Shown piece after piece: positions 24,929-35,617 of a stretch of 64,000 nt of DNA. The translations under genes and the position numbers were made by a program. Within the stretch, counting starts at the first letter, position 1; each line of letters begins with the position of its first letter. The DNA comes from Paramyrothecium sp. XJ0827 (Eukaryota; Ascomycota; Sordariomycetes; Hypocreales; Stachybotryaceae). The notes under the pieces were generated by a model. That model worked only from the letters and a program-made list of their open reading frames with translations. It was not told the DNA's origin and did not search any database. Where the stretch lies: positions 1,364,001 through 1,428,000 of the forward strand of contig JAJFPB010000004.1 in assembly GCA_020881915.1 (NCBI GenBank), written 5' to 3'.

Positions 24929-25744
24929 CCTCATCTTTTGCGCGGCAGCCGTGGCCAACAAGAGGGTCGAGGCGTGCATGTCCCGTTAGCCACAGGCACG
25001 AGTATGGCCGATGACCCACCGGTGCGGCTCGACGCAGATAAGCATCGAAAAGCCCACGAGGCAACGGGCGCAACGAGCGTGCAGCAGGCACGTAGGGATT
25101 CGTGCGGTGCACTGGTCAGAAGGTATGACGTTGGTGGGCAGACACAATGCCATCCTGTCTCTCCGAGAGGCCCATCTTGCTCTTTGCTTTCGCCTTCGTT
25201 CCCCCACCCCCTGTCGCCCTACTGTGTTTTCCTTTCCCCCCACCAAGCCAAGCTACACCCTAACCAGACGTACCCCTGCGCCAGAATCCGACGACCCCGG
25301 CCCAGCTGTGAACCAAGAGGGTCTGGCAACCGACTGGGATCAGCCTTAATTCTGCTGGGGACGGACTTAGCTGTTATAGGGTTCCTGTCCCTTGGTGGAA
25401 TCGGCATCATGAAGTGTAATTGGCTCTTGACGCCAGCTGACCGTACCTACAGTAGCTCGTAGCTCGACGGTGAACGTAAGGCTGTTTTCCGCCGATGGTT
25501 CGTCTCAACGTCGAGCGCGATATGGGACGGCGGGAAGCATGTGGAGCGGGAGACCGTTGGCGGGTTTTTTTCTCGTTTGTTTTTGGGCCATGGCACCGTT
25601 GCGGCTGCTGGTAGATGACGGGGTTGTTTCTTGGGACGTTCATCTTGGAAACCGGTAAGGGGGGCCTTCAATCGTGATAATACATAAGGATTGAGGGTGC
25701 GCTTCACGAAGTTGTTGTTTGAAGAGAGTCGATAGCATCAACCT

Positions 25745-25800
25745 CAGTCTCATCCTCATCCTCATCAACACCCTCATCAACATCATCTTTCTCCTCCTCG
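25745..25800 (+). repeat. CTCATC-rich pyrimidine tract upstream of a gene
   Basis: Imperfect CTCATC and ATCAACA units followed by CTCCTCCTCG. The position, about 190 bases before an ATG, and the pyrimidine bias suit a core promoter or 5' leader. Confidence 0.5.
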
Positions 25801-25986
25801 TCGGATATCTCCAGTTGCCTCACTGCATCAATATCTACTGAGAACCGGGCTTGACTGCTGGTCAACAATCTGTATAATTGCTATCCTACCGAACCTTCTT
25901 CGTTGAGGACTTGATCTTCACGCAGGCAGAGCCTCTTGAACAAACAAGTGTCTTGATATCGACCGTTTGCACCAACACCCACAAAA

Positions 25987-26723
25987 ATGGACGGCTGTAA
26001 GTTGTCAAAATCACAGCGTACATGCGTTGAAGCCTTCACCGACGAGGTGGCTGACAACCGATCAACTAGTGAACCCATACAGGGCGGCAAGAGTTGCTCA
26101 GATTCTTGATGACTTCCGAACTCTTCAGTATTACATCGCTGCGGCTCCTGTGGAGCCCAGCAATGCGGAAGATTATTACACGGAAGGATGGGCAGCACTG
26201 CGGCAATGCTCCATTGACGGTCAGAACATCCTCGATTGCGCAGCGGACACGAGCGTGCCCAATGCCTCTGGCCACGAGGAGCAGGAAAAGGCGGAACTTA
26301 AGCAGTATGTCCACCACGTTCAAGACAAGACCGGGCTTTGAACACCGCAACTAATCGTCCTGATAGGGTTTTACTTGATGCCTACGCAAGGCGACATGAG
26401 GGCCAAAAGATATACCTGCGGCAAGCTGCGGCGCAGCGCTGGGTCGAGTTCCGCGACCAGATCTTGCAGGGCGAGCGGCCGCACTCTGGCCACCAATCCC
26501 AGTTGCGGGCCTGTGATCGACAACTTAGAGCTGTAAGTAGTATCCTGATCGAGCATGGACCATGTGACCAAGCACTAACGGGACGTCTCAGGAGCTTGGC
26601 GCGATCAACAACGACGAACACATCTACTCGGAACTCAAGTCATCGGACGATTCCATGGGCCGCTGGACCGCCGAGGACCCGAGCTTGAGAAGCGTGCTGC
26701 GCTGGCTGCGAGCACGCCGGTAA
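25987..26723 (+). CDS. Hypothetical 180-residue protein, four exons
   Basis: Not recognised as a named family. Four exons (25987-25996, 26070-26304, 26367-26532, 26592-26723) with good donors (GTAAGT, GTATGT, GTAAGT) keep one frame. The protein starts MDGLNPYRAARVAQILDDF and is soluble, helical and charged. Acidic and Gln/Arg-rich helices include LLDAYARRHEGQKIYLRQAA and AAQRWVEFRDQIL, and it ends LRSVLRWLRARR. No signal peptide, membrane segment or metal-binding motif is visible. Spliced frame continuity across three introns and the absence of low complexity argue that it is a real gene. A coiled-coil or adaptor role is possible but unproven. Confidence 0.7.
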
Positions 26724-27198
26724 TGGTTTTCTCTAATCCGTTGGGAAGCGACTTTAAAGGAGACGTCGACAAAAACCGCGACAACATTGACTGACGATTG
26801 CATCACGGTAATGACGGTGATGGAAACGCATCTACACTACAAGTTTCATAGCAGGCGCCAGGGCGCGGCCGTGCTATTGTATCTATTTGGAAAAGGGCAT
26901 CCACGTGCGGGGCATAGATGGAGTTGAACAGGATTCATCGATTTCTGCGGAGGATTGTATCATGGGTCGAGGGATTGGTACGCATCGCCTGCCTGGAGCA
27001 GAAGACGGCAGGATCCGAGATGAGTTAGTTTGGGGAGTATGATACCATGCGATTTGACTGTTTAGAACACATTATCAGAACAATTTTGAAACAAGCCTCA
27101 ATAACATATGTGGTGCTGCATGCTTTATTCTGTGTGATGACGACAAAGTAAGACAAGGTGTATCGATTTACTTCCAAGCACAAGACCAATCATACAAT
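26724..27198. other. Convergent 3' intergenic region
   Basis: Lies between facing genes. It is AT-rich around 27055-27130. Nothing else was recognised. Confidence 0.4.
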
Positions 27199-27832
27199 TC
27201 AAGATTTGCTTTGAACGCACAGCCCGATGCCTACCAAGGAGAGCAACATGCCGGTAGCGGTATCTGCAAAAAAGGTCAGCGACGCTCCAGAGTGGAGTAA
27301 GGAATGCCATTACCTCGACTGATGACCTTGCCCTCGACATACCATTCTCCCAGAACGGTGAAGAGAAAGGCCATTGTGTTGACGATGGGCACCGTCAAGC
27401 TTAGTTCTGACACGACAATGCAAGGTCAGCCAGATTGCCACTCCAAAAATAGCCCGCGTTATTCTCAAAGCGGAGGAAGGCAGAGTGAAAAACAATGATA
27501 ACAATGATTAAAAAAAATTGGGAGCAGAAAGGCTAAGACTCACCGGCCTGTCCAATAAGCAGGAAGAACCACACGCTGCCGGTGAGGTTCAGCAGCAGGG
27601 GCACGGCGTATCTCGGGTTCCGGAGCAGGTCCGCCACGGAGAAGAAGGCGCCGTAGGCCCGGGACCGGAGCCAGCTCGCCTTGACGGCCGGGGCGTCCAG
27701 GAGCGGGTGCGGTGGGGGGTTGTGGGTGCGGGCGGCGCGGCGGATGAAGGGGGTGGTCAGGCCCCAGGCGATGCCGACCAGGAGGAAGCTGAGGACGTAG
27801 TTGATGACGGGGGGTTTGGCGTCGGTCGCCAT
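27199..27832 (-). CDS. TMEM234 family small membrane protein
   Basis: Three exons (27832-27544, 27406-27314, 27263-27199) give 148 residues. Four hydrophobic segments fit the TMEM234 family, a half-size EamA/DMT-like fold: VLSFLLVGIAWGLTTPFIRR near the start, then PLLLNLTGSVWFFLLIGQA, LTVPIVNTMAFLFTVLGEW and GMLLSLVGIGLCVQ. The motifs GxxWGxTTPFI and the central GSVWFF/PIVN are the family hallmarks. Human TMEM234 is linked to kidney barrier function, but the molecular role in fungi is unknown. The track's upstream extension uses a TTG, so I start at the first ATG. A 12-base G run lies 69 bases upstream. Confidence 0.87.
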
Positions 27833-30177
27833 GGCTGTTGCCACCTGCTGAACAGGAATATGCAAGAGATATCTGGGCTACGAGGTCCGCATCAAAGAAA
27901 GGGGGGGGGGGGTTGGGTTGACGGTCAGACCGGGGGAACCATCAAGAGAGAGCAGAGGAGGCTCCCGCGGCGGCGACTCTCAGCCTTGCGTACAAGCGGC
28001 AGTTGAACGATTGTGCAGAGCTGTATGCGGCAGATGGGTAAGGGGAGCGCTTCCGAGCCTTGCACCGTCTTGCTTCCTTTGGGTTGCCTCTGAGCCGGAA
28101 GCGATTCGTTAAGGTGACCGCCGTTTCGACCTGTTCCCTTCGTCATCCACAGGGTCAGGTCGTTGAACAGTTGCGTATTGGACTAGCGTTTCGTACGCAG
28201 CGGGTGGGGCGGGCCGCCAGAAGGAGAAACCCCTGGACGGAGAGAGAGGGTTTGGGTCCCGCTGGAACGGTGGGCAGCGCGGCATTGGATGGGGGCATAG
28301 CCTCCCTGTGGCTGGCGTGGCTCACCACGTTTTCCTGCCCTCCGCACCCCTGTCCAGCTGGACGGGACCTAGTGGAACGAAAGGCGATTTGCTGTGCGCT
28401 GCCTCTAGTGGGGCACCTTTACGATGACATCGGTCTAGGTATTACGGTTACACTCGTCGAAGAGGCATCGTCACCTATCAGTTTCCTTTGCGCCGAGTCG
28501 CGGACAGCCCTAAAATAAGCCAAGAGGCTGCTTCTTGATTCACATTTTTCCTTCTTCCCCATCTTCCTCATTGTTCTCTCTTTGGTTAGGCATCGGCTTG
28601 GTTCCGCTGCTGGGTACCACGCGTTTTTTTCTTCTTTGCATTCAGCCATCACTCGTGCTTACATACATGCACCCATCCGTTGCGGTCGACGGCATATCCT
28701 GTAGATCGCCTTCGGTGATGGGCGCCCGTGACTGACAAGTCCCAAACGAGGCAGAACTCCGTGCCATTCGCCAGCTGATAGCTGAGACGGACAAGACAGG
28801 CTCCCGTTTAACTCCATGTGGTCTCGGGGGAATGGTTGATCGTCGCAATACCGCGTTGATCGCGGGTCGGGCGTCCATGAGGTCCGGGTCGCTCGATTGC
28901 GATTGCAAGATGGCTCTTGTCAGCACCCCTTTTGACCATGATGCGATCATGATGCTTGAGAGAAAGCGATTGTGCAAAGAAGGGACCCGGATTTGGTGGT
29001 GCGGGACCATGAATGCTATCTGGTGATCAGCCAGACTGGCCTTGCAATGCCCGCAAGCTCACCACCAGTTTCTTTAGCTCACGGGACTTCGTGTTCCAAG
29101 CGCGTCACTCTTCTCATCAACGTAGTCTTCGCCCGATCAAGGCGCTGACTTGATGTCATCTACCCGCATTTTGACCTCATGAAACGGCAACGACCGGGAT
29201 TCTGGCCCATACGCAAAGTCCACCACGTCCATCGGATCGGGGCCCGAGCCGATGGGCTCCCTTCTGAACGCTCGCCTGTGTAGCACAAGTCTCGATCCCA
29301 AGCGGAAAGGATAATACGACTCAAGATGCCGAACGGGTCGATCCCGTTGACTTTCTTTCTGAGCTTGTGCGCGCGCGTTCCGATCCGATCTGGCGGCACG
29401 CGGCCCCATTATTCCTAGGCATCTGAACAGGGCCTCCTGCTCTTCGATTGAAGGGGTCTTTCAGGGTGATAGCCGCACGCGACTTTAGCTGTCTTACATG
29501 AAGATGGCGACGCTTTGCGTTCGGAGCTTGCAAGCGGCTTTGCGCATTATTAACCTTGATTGTCCCTTGCTAGACCCCTGTTTCTGTCCGCCATGGATTT
29601 ACAGTGCAGGTCGAGCTCACGCCGATGAGACTACCCGTGCCGATCATCGATGGACTTGGCTTTCTGGCCACATCAAAGGTCAATGACCTCGGTTGAGATA
29701 GATCTTTTAGATTCCAACCCTGCCCAATACTTCCGCCTCATCTCGCTCTTAGGTGAACCTTGCTTTGCGGGTTTTCTGGCGTACCTGCCAAGGAATCTCA
29801 CCACCCGGCCACGGGTTGCCCTAGCAGTCGGGGTTTATCGTGAAAACAACGGACTTGGGTCGTTGCCGCTCGCCGGAACTTTGTGCGTTGTGTGAGCTGG
29901 AGGTAATCGGCCTCAGAGGTCATTGATGTTGCTGCCGTGATCAGATCATCTCTAGACGACGTACATCTCATACGGTTGGTCGTATTTGGGAGCTTGAAGC
30001 GGTGCTGCCTTGCGTTCATACGGGCCCTGGCATAGTGCCTAGGAACTGCTTCCTATATCAACGTCCAATTTCTCCTTGTATTATTGAGCTGCCATCATCC
30101 CACCATCCTGTTCATAAACTACTGCTCATAGGCAACAGAACAAAGCAAAATCGAAACTCTACATCCACAAGAACATC
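27833..30177. other. 2.3 kb divergent intergenic region
   Basis: Upstream DNA of the TMEM234-like (-) and CON-6-like (+) genes. 27901-27912 is a pure G run. ORFs up to 152 codons were inspected and show no domain. A TATA-like TATATCA lies at about 30053, 125 bases before the CON-6 frame. Confidence 0.45.
27901..27912. repeat. G12 homopolymer
   Basis: Twelve consecutive G on the plus strand, directly followed by a TTGGGTTG motif. Confidence 0.85.
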
Positions 30178-30553
30178 ATTTCTGAGGCTCAGATCACGGA
30201 AGGCCACAAGGCCACGCGCAACAACTCCAAGGTCTCTGGCGAGGCCAAGCAGCACTCCCGCAAGGTCCTCGAGGACGAGTTCAACGGCGGCGATGGTACA
30301 TCTCCATCTTGTGGCCCTGCGGTCTTGCATGCGGTGAAGATTGACAAAGTCTAGTCCCTCACAGCAGCAGCAACGGTGGACCGACGAACGCTGGCACTGT
30401 TGCAGGCGGCCTCAAGGCGTGACTAACTTACTGTCAGAGATCAATTAGCCCAGAACTTAAGAGGAATGCGGGACCAGAACCCTCAACAACCTCAAGGTGT
30501 CTTACGAAGCCAAGGAGTCTGCGAAGGAGCGTTTGCAGCAGATGGGTTTCTAA
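30178..30553 (+). pseudogene. con-6: CON-6-like conidiation protein with ATT in place of start ATG
   Basis: Small two-repeat protein of the CON-6 family, made in conidia and of unknown biochemical role. Three exons (30178-30295, 30355-30418, 30478-30553) give 86 codons including the stop, about the size of Neurospora CON-6. Two family repeats are readable: GHKATRNNSKVSGEAKQHSR and GGLKATLNNLKVSYEAKESA. Between them is a Ser/Gly/Asn linker. Both introns have GT and AG ends, and the first has a TTGAC branch-like site. The expected initiator is ATT (ATT TCT GAG GCT CAG), and no ATG occurs upstream between about 30000 and 30178. Either the gene is silenced by a start mutation, translation starts at AUU, or an unseen upstream exon supplies the ATG. 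I file it as a pseudogene candidate because frame and splicing are otherwise clean. Confidence 0.72.
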
Positions 30554-30968
30554 TGCATGTGCGTGCCAGCTACAGACCTGTGCTGTTATCCGTATCAAAC
30601 CGCATTGTAACAATAGGATGAAGAAATGGTGTCACCAAAAGGAGTCCTGATGATCTCTGTTCACGCAGGGACTGTCATGCGCAGTGATGGATATGACACA
30701 ATCGAACGAATTGCTCGAATTGATTTGCATGATTGTGTCTTGCAAGCTGAAGCAGACGTCCATCAGCACATACCGTGGCCATTGTCCCACAGTGAACTCG
30801 AAAATGCTAAGCAAACCAACAGGTCCAAAGTCATTGCCAATAAACGCCATATAAACTCCCAACGTCCCACCTATGTAGCGCGCAAATTCAACACACCAGA
30901 TTTCACCCTGGTCTAAACCGTCTAGGCTCAGGTTTACACGGACAGCAACGGCCCTCCCCTTCCCACCA
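30554..30968. other. Convergent 3' intergenic region
   Basis: Sits between the CON-6-like gene and LST8. No coding potential was recognised. Confidence 0.4.
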
Positions 30969-32115
30969 CTACCGGGTCTCCGAGTAGTCGTTCAGTGCCA
31001 CACAAACAGCCCCCCTATGGTGTCCATTGTACTGACGAATGATCTGCTGGCTATGCAGCTCCCACAGCCGCGCGTAGTGGTCCGAGCAGGCGGTCACCAG
31101 GTACGCCGAGTCCGCGCTGAAGGCGCAGTCCCACACCCAGCGCTGGTGACCGGTGAGCGTCGCTTCCAGGGGGAAGGGCTTCGACTCGCCGTCCGCAGTC
31201 GGTTGCTGGTTGGTCTTGACCTCCCAGATTTTGGCGGTGTGGTCGGCGCTGCACGTTGCAAGCTTCTTCACGTCCGGAGACAGAAGAATGCGCGTGATGT
31301 ATTCGTTATGGGCGTTGAATTGGGTGACGGGTACTAGGTTTGTACGCTCGTAGTTCTGAATTAGATGCCAGACGAAAACGTTGCCCTGGAGGAGTGTAAG
31401 TGATTTGCCATTGCGGCTAAGCGGAGGGCGAGCCTTGAACATACGGCAGTATTCGCGGCACAAAGCATGCTTCCGTCACTCGCGACGGTCACGCTGGATA
31501 CAGAGACATCCTCCTCCGGAATGAGGTCGTGTGAGCAATTGTTCTCGGCCAGGTCCCAGACGCGCACACTTCCCGAACGATCGCAGCTGATGATTTCACC
31601 TTGGTTGGGGTGAATCACGACGTCGTTAGCAGGGCAGCCGTGGTTGTAGCTCCGCTGGATCGAACCGGTTCTCGTCTCCCAGATCTTGACGGTGCCGTCC
31701 TCGGAGCTCGTGACCATCCACTTGCCCTCGCAGTGGAAAGCGACGCCGGTGATGTTGCCGGTGTGGCCCTCGAAGGTCAGCAGCGGGTTCGGGTTCGTCG
31801 ACTTGATGTCGTACAGCTTGACGGTGTGGTGGCCGGCGGCGGCGAGGAAGCGCTTGTCGGGGGAGATGCAGAGGCGGTTCACCTGCGAGTCGGGGTGCTG
31901 GATCGTGCGCGAGCAGATGCCGGACAGAGCCTCCCAGAACCTGCGAGGGTCACACGTTGAGTTAGCATCTGGCGAGGGATCGAGGCCGGCGCAAAGCTGC
32001 GAACCTGATGGTGTGGTCATAGCCCGCTGAGACGGGGGGGTTTCCACGATTAGCCTGGAGCTGGTGCTGCGGAGGGCGAGGAGATGCGCCTACCGGTGCA
32101 AAGAATGACAGACAT
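30969..32115 (-). CDS. LST8: LST8, WD40 subunit of TOR complexes 1 and 2
   Basis: Seven-bladed WD40 protein that binds and stabilises the TOR kinase domain in TORC1 and TORC2. Exons 32115-32094, 32026-32005, 31940-31445 and 31385-30969 give 318 residues, the family length. Characteristic words: GYDHTIRFWEA in the first blade, CISPDKRFLAAAGHHTVKLY, GHTGNITGVAFHCEGKWMVT, SSEDGTVKIWETRTG, NQGEIISCDRSGSVRVWDL, AHNEYITRILLSPD, and the last blade GHQRWVWDCAFSADSAYLVT. These match LST8/Pop3 orthologues along the whole length. Two of the exons are only 22 nt long. The fourth-exon tail ends NDYSETR. Confidence 0.97.
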
Positions 32116-35100
32116 CGCGAGGTGCCACGTTGGCGGTTTGCTGGGCGACCTTGGTGGTTGTGGGTGGAGATATCGAGGAGCGGACTTGCTTGGTACGATG
32201 GTCCCTTGAGGACCTCCAACTTTGTTCGCGAAAACGGCTAGCTAAGCTACTGCGCCGTAACGTGGGGCGGCAGACTTCAATTCCTAATTCCTGACTTAGC
32301 CAAGCCTGCCCACTGGTCTGAGCCGAGCAGGGTGGGTGCCGATGGTGCCCGGGTACCTTTTAGCACTCATGTGCCTGGGCTACCACCTTAACTCACTTGT
32401 TGGTACCTGACCTCCCTCACCTTTGTGAATCGTGGAGGGCAATAAGCGGGGCGACTGTCCACTCCACCCACTCTACCTTTACGACACCAACTTACACGAG
32501 CCGTCAACAAAAAGATAATTACTCTTAATTTTTCGGATCAGATGAAATTCCTCGCTTTTCACGGCATGACCCTCCCCAAAAACTAGATAGTAGCTGCGGG
32601 GGCCAGGGATATTGAACTAATTTGCCTGTTTCCCGTGCTCAATGAACTCCCATTTCCCCACCAACCAGCTCAAGCAAGTATGCTCCTCGACTGAATTCTC
32701 GTTTCGAGGCTGGACGTACAGCAGGTTGGCGCCTTGGTAACAACGTCGTCTTCTGGCATTTCCTCGCAATTTGGTCACATCACGGGCAGCTGAGCCTCCG
32801 GCATGTATACCCTGTCTTAATCTGCCATGACTTGAATCGCAGGCCATCCACAACATTGCCCATTCGTGGCCGCCTACTGGGCTCCGATCACACGACTTGT
32901 GAAATCTATGGCGGACCACGCTTGAGTTCTCTCATCAAATTCTTCATTTGAATTTTCAAGGACAGGCTTGAAAGCAACTCATCTAGCCGTACGGCATTGC
33001 ACTAGACACTTTCGCTTCGTTAGTGTGGTCTGCTGACAACTTGTGTTTGCGTTGCGTAGCTATGATATTCAGATGCGTCGACTGTCTATTCCTTCGGCAT
33101 GTTGCATTCTCAAGGCCATGAATTTTCCACAATGAAACGTGTCCTGTGAAAAGTCTCAGCTCCAAGCGACCCTGAGCTTGACGCCGGAAGTCCCAACTCA
33201 CGATGTCCTGCATGGACAGACATGAGTCCACACACCAGGGAAATTACTCCATCCTCTTTCCCGCCACCGAATGTCCATATCAAACCCGCATCTCCTATTT
33301 CTTCGGAACATGTACTTCTCTCCCTCCCCAGCTAAGCTCATGGCCTCTTCGGCTCAAGGTTTTGAGCTTCTGCAGACTCATTGCGATGGCTACGGTTATC
33401 GTCCCCTCGTGGCGGAGGCTTGCTGTGGGCCGGCGGTAAAGACAAAGCTTGCTGTGGACTCTGCTTCGTGTACTCGCGCGGCACCATTCTTATTAAGGAA
33501 TTATTGCAGTACTTGCAGGGGAGCCTGTTTATCAAATACTGTTAGCCCCAGAGCGACACCTTGCGGTGAAAATATGCAGTTGCTGGAACATACGTTCGGA
33601 TGCTGCACATGTCGCATTGTATAGGCCGCAAGCCTTGTCTAAGTCCAGCTGCAAAGTGTGACTCCATTCTTGACATGTTTCGATTCTGCCCGGCAAGTCC
33701 AGGTACTATGTTAGAGGAAGTGAAGGAAGTCGGAGAAGTGCAGCGTGGAGGGCTTCATACCCGACTCAGATGTGCCGAATTTTATACTGGACGAAATTCA
33801 ACAGCCATGGAATCCTAGAGTCCGTTCCCGACAAGTACAACATCAAAGAGCCATCAGAGGGGCACAAGACTCATTATCCTGACCGCCTTGGACAGCAAGC
33901 GTCAGCCCAAACGCCTTGACCGGCAACAGTATTGTGATCGTCAGCTAATCTGGGAGGACGCCCTGAGGAACGACTGCCTCCTTACTCCCTCCCTCCTGGA
34001 ATACGTGCCCGAACGGCTTCGAGACATGGCCATCGCGTGATACCGACCCGCTCTTGGGCTGGACCAGCCATTCGGAGATCCAGTGTTACGCTGGGACGTG
34101 GTCCTCCAGGGACGGAGCAGCAGGACTTGGCGCCCAACTGATATGCGATTCCCGCTCTGTTGCTCTACTCACAGACTAGAGTCTTGAAAAGCCACAGCTT
34201 ATTTCCGTCTTGAGCTGTTCATCCAGGCGGGATTGGGTGCGCCTCATAGCCAGCACGCCTACAGCTTGGCCACTCGTCGTTCACCTCATGTTAATCTGCA
34301 TTGTCTCTGCCGCATCTTGCAGATACATGAGAAACCCACATTGAAGTGTACCCAAGTCATCACTCGTATTCCCTGAGCAACAAAACCCGCTTGTGTTTGA
34401 ACCGGAACGACGGAGCCACCGCTATGGAACTTTCCTCGTATGTCCCTTTCCACTTTCACCGCCCAGAACCTCGTGCTCGATGATTGCACCATGGAAGGCT
34501 GCAGTCATCATCGGAACGACCGTAGCTGGACTTCGCGAGGGCCGACACCGAACTGTACGAGCCCGCCCCCTCCTCAGCAACCGGTCTGCGTTCTGCGGGA
34601 AAGAGAACGCTTGGGCACTAACACCAAGTCACCACCGGGCTGCAGCTATCCGCCCGCAATTCCCACTTTCGAGAGCCCCATTCGTCCCGCACGACGGGAG
34701 ACATGGTTGCCTCGATTCGAGAGCCGGACCCGACGCTCTGGTTGCCTACCTTGCCTCGGCTGCTGGCAGGTTGCCTCGTGAGCCAATGCCTTAGCATAGC
34801 ATTACGGAAGCGCCCAGGGCGGGTGCAATGCGCTCGAGTGTGGGCCCGGCGGTCCCCGTCCCTACGATGGGCCAAGGCAGAGCCTCATGACGATGTGGCA
34901 GGCAGTAAGGGGTTGGGGTCGGCCATTACCCAGGCAAATGGCGGTGTTATACCGCGGAGTAGGAGGTTCTATTCATAAATCTTGCAACGCATTGCGAATC
35001 GTTACGTGATGTTGATTCTCATTTCCTCGCCATTTAACCGTCCATGTATTACCCAATCTGCGCAGTAGACACTCGCCGGAGCCATGTTGGTGTCAACTTG

Positions 35101-35617
35101 ACAGCGTGCTCCTCTTGATCTTAATCTGCATTGATCCACAAGATGTGTTTTGTGGCGTGTGGACGGACGCCTACCCGCTCTCCTGCTCGCGGGGACTCGA
35201 CGGGCGTGTTCGTCGAGAAAGCAGGAAATCACTAACATAACCATCTCTTACTGTCATCGCTAGCTGAAATTAATGGAAAGGCATCGTGGTTCTAATTAAC
35301 TGAAGGCAGACTAGCTAGAGCAATCCGTGCGCCAACTATCCTCAGAATCAGGCCAAGAGGCTCGTAGAAAGCTTCCTTGGCATTGTAGAGCCCATATTTG
35401 GACAGGAGTTTCCGAATCCACCCCTTCCCCATGTCCACCACGGTGAAAACCAAGCCGTCCCAAACACCAGACATGAATCAGCACAAAATCCTATCGGTTC
35501 CAATCTGAAATGCAATAAGAGCTCTCAAGTTCTGGGTTCTCAGACGAAAACACCAGAGATTTGTCAAGAATGAACGTAGTAAAGCTAGAAAATAGGCACT
35601 GTGACTGCTGTCCCTGC
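32116..35617. other. 3.5 kb gene-free stretch
   Basis: Starts with the LST8 promoter. Small ORFs on both strands show no domain or credible splice chain. A tRNA-like B-box resemblance near 32600 (minus) lacks a matching acceptor stem and was dropped. Confidence 0.45.

Larger units (their letters stand above)
23750..25986. other. Intergenic with low-complexity tracts
   Basis: Contains a purine tract (24308-24330), repeated GCCCATGG-like words (24600-24650), a GATCA tandem repeat (24907-24928) and a CTCATC/CAACA pyrimidine-rich tract (25745-25800) just upstream of the next gene. A 246-codon open frame at 24722-25462 has a composition and skew that look random, and I do not call it. Confidence 0.5.

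Noticed and set aside
24722..25462. 246-codon open frame in intergenic DNA
   Set aside because: Crosses simple repeats and a purine tract, has no domain, and overlaps equally long frames.
32600..32680. tRNA-like B-box on the minus strand
   Set aside because: No complementary acceptor stem or credible D and anticodon arms could be formed.
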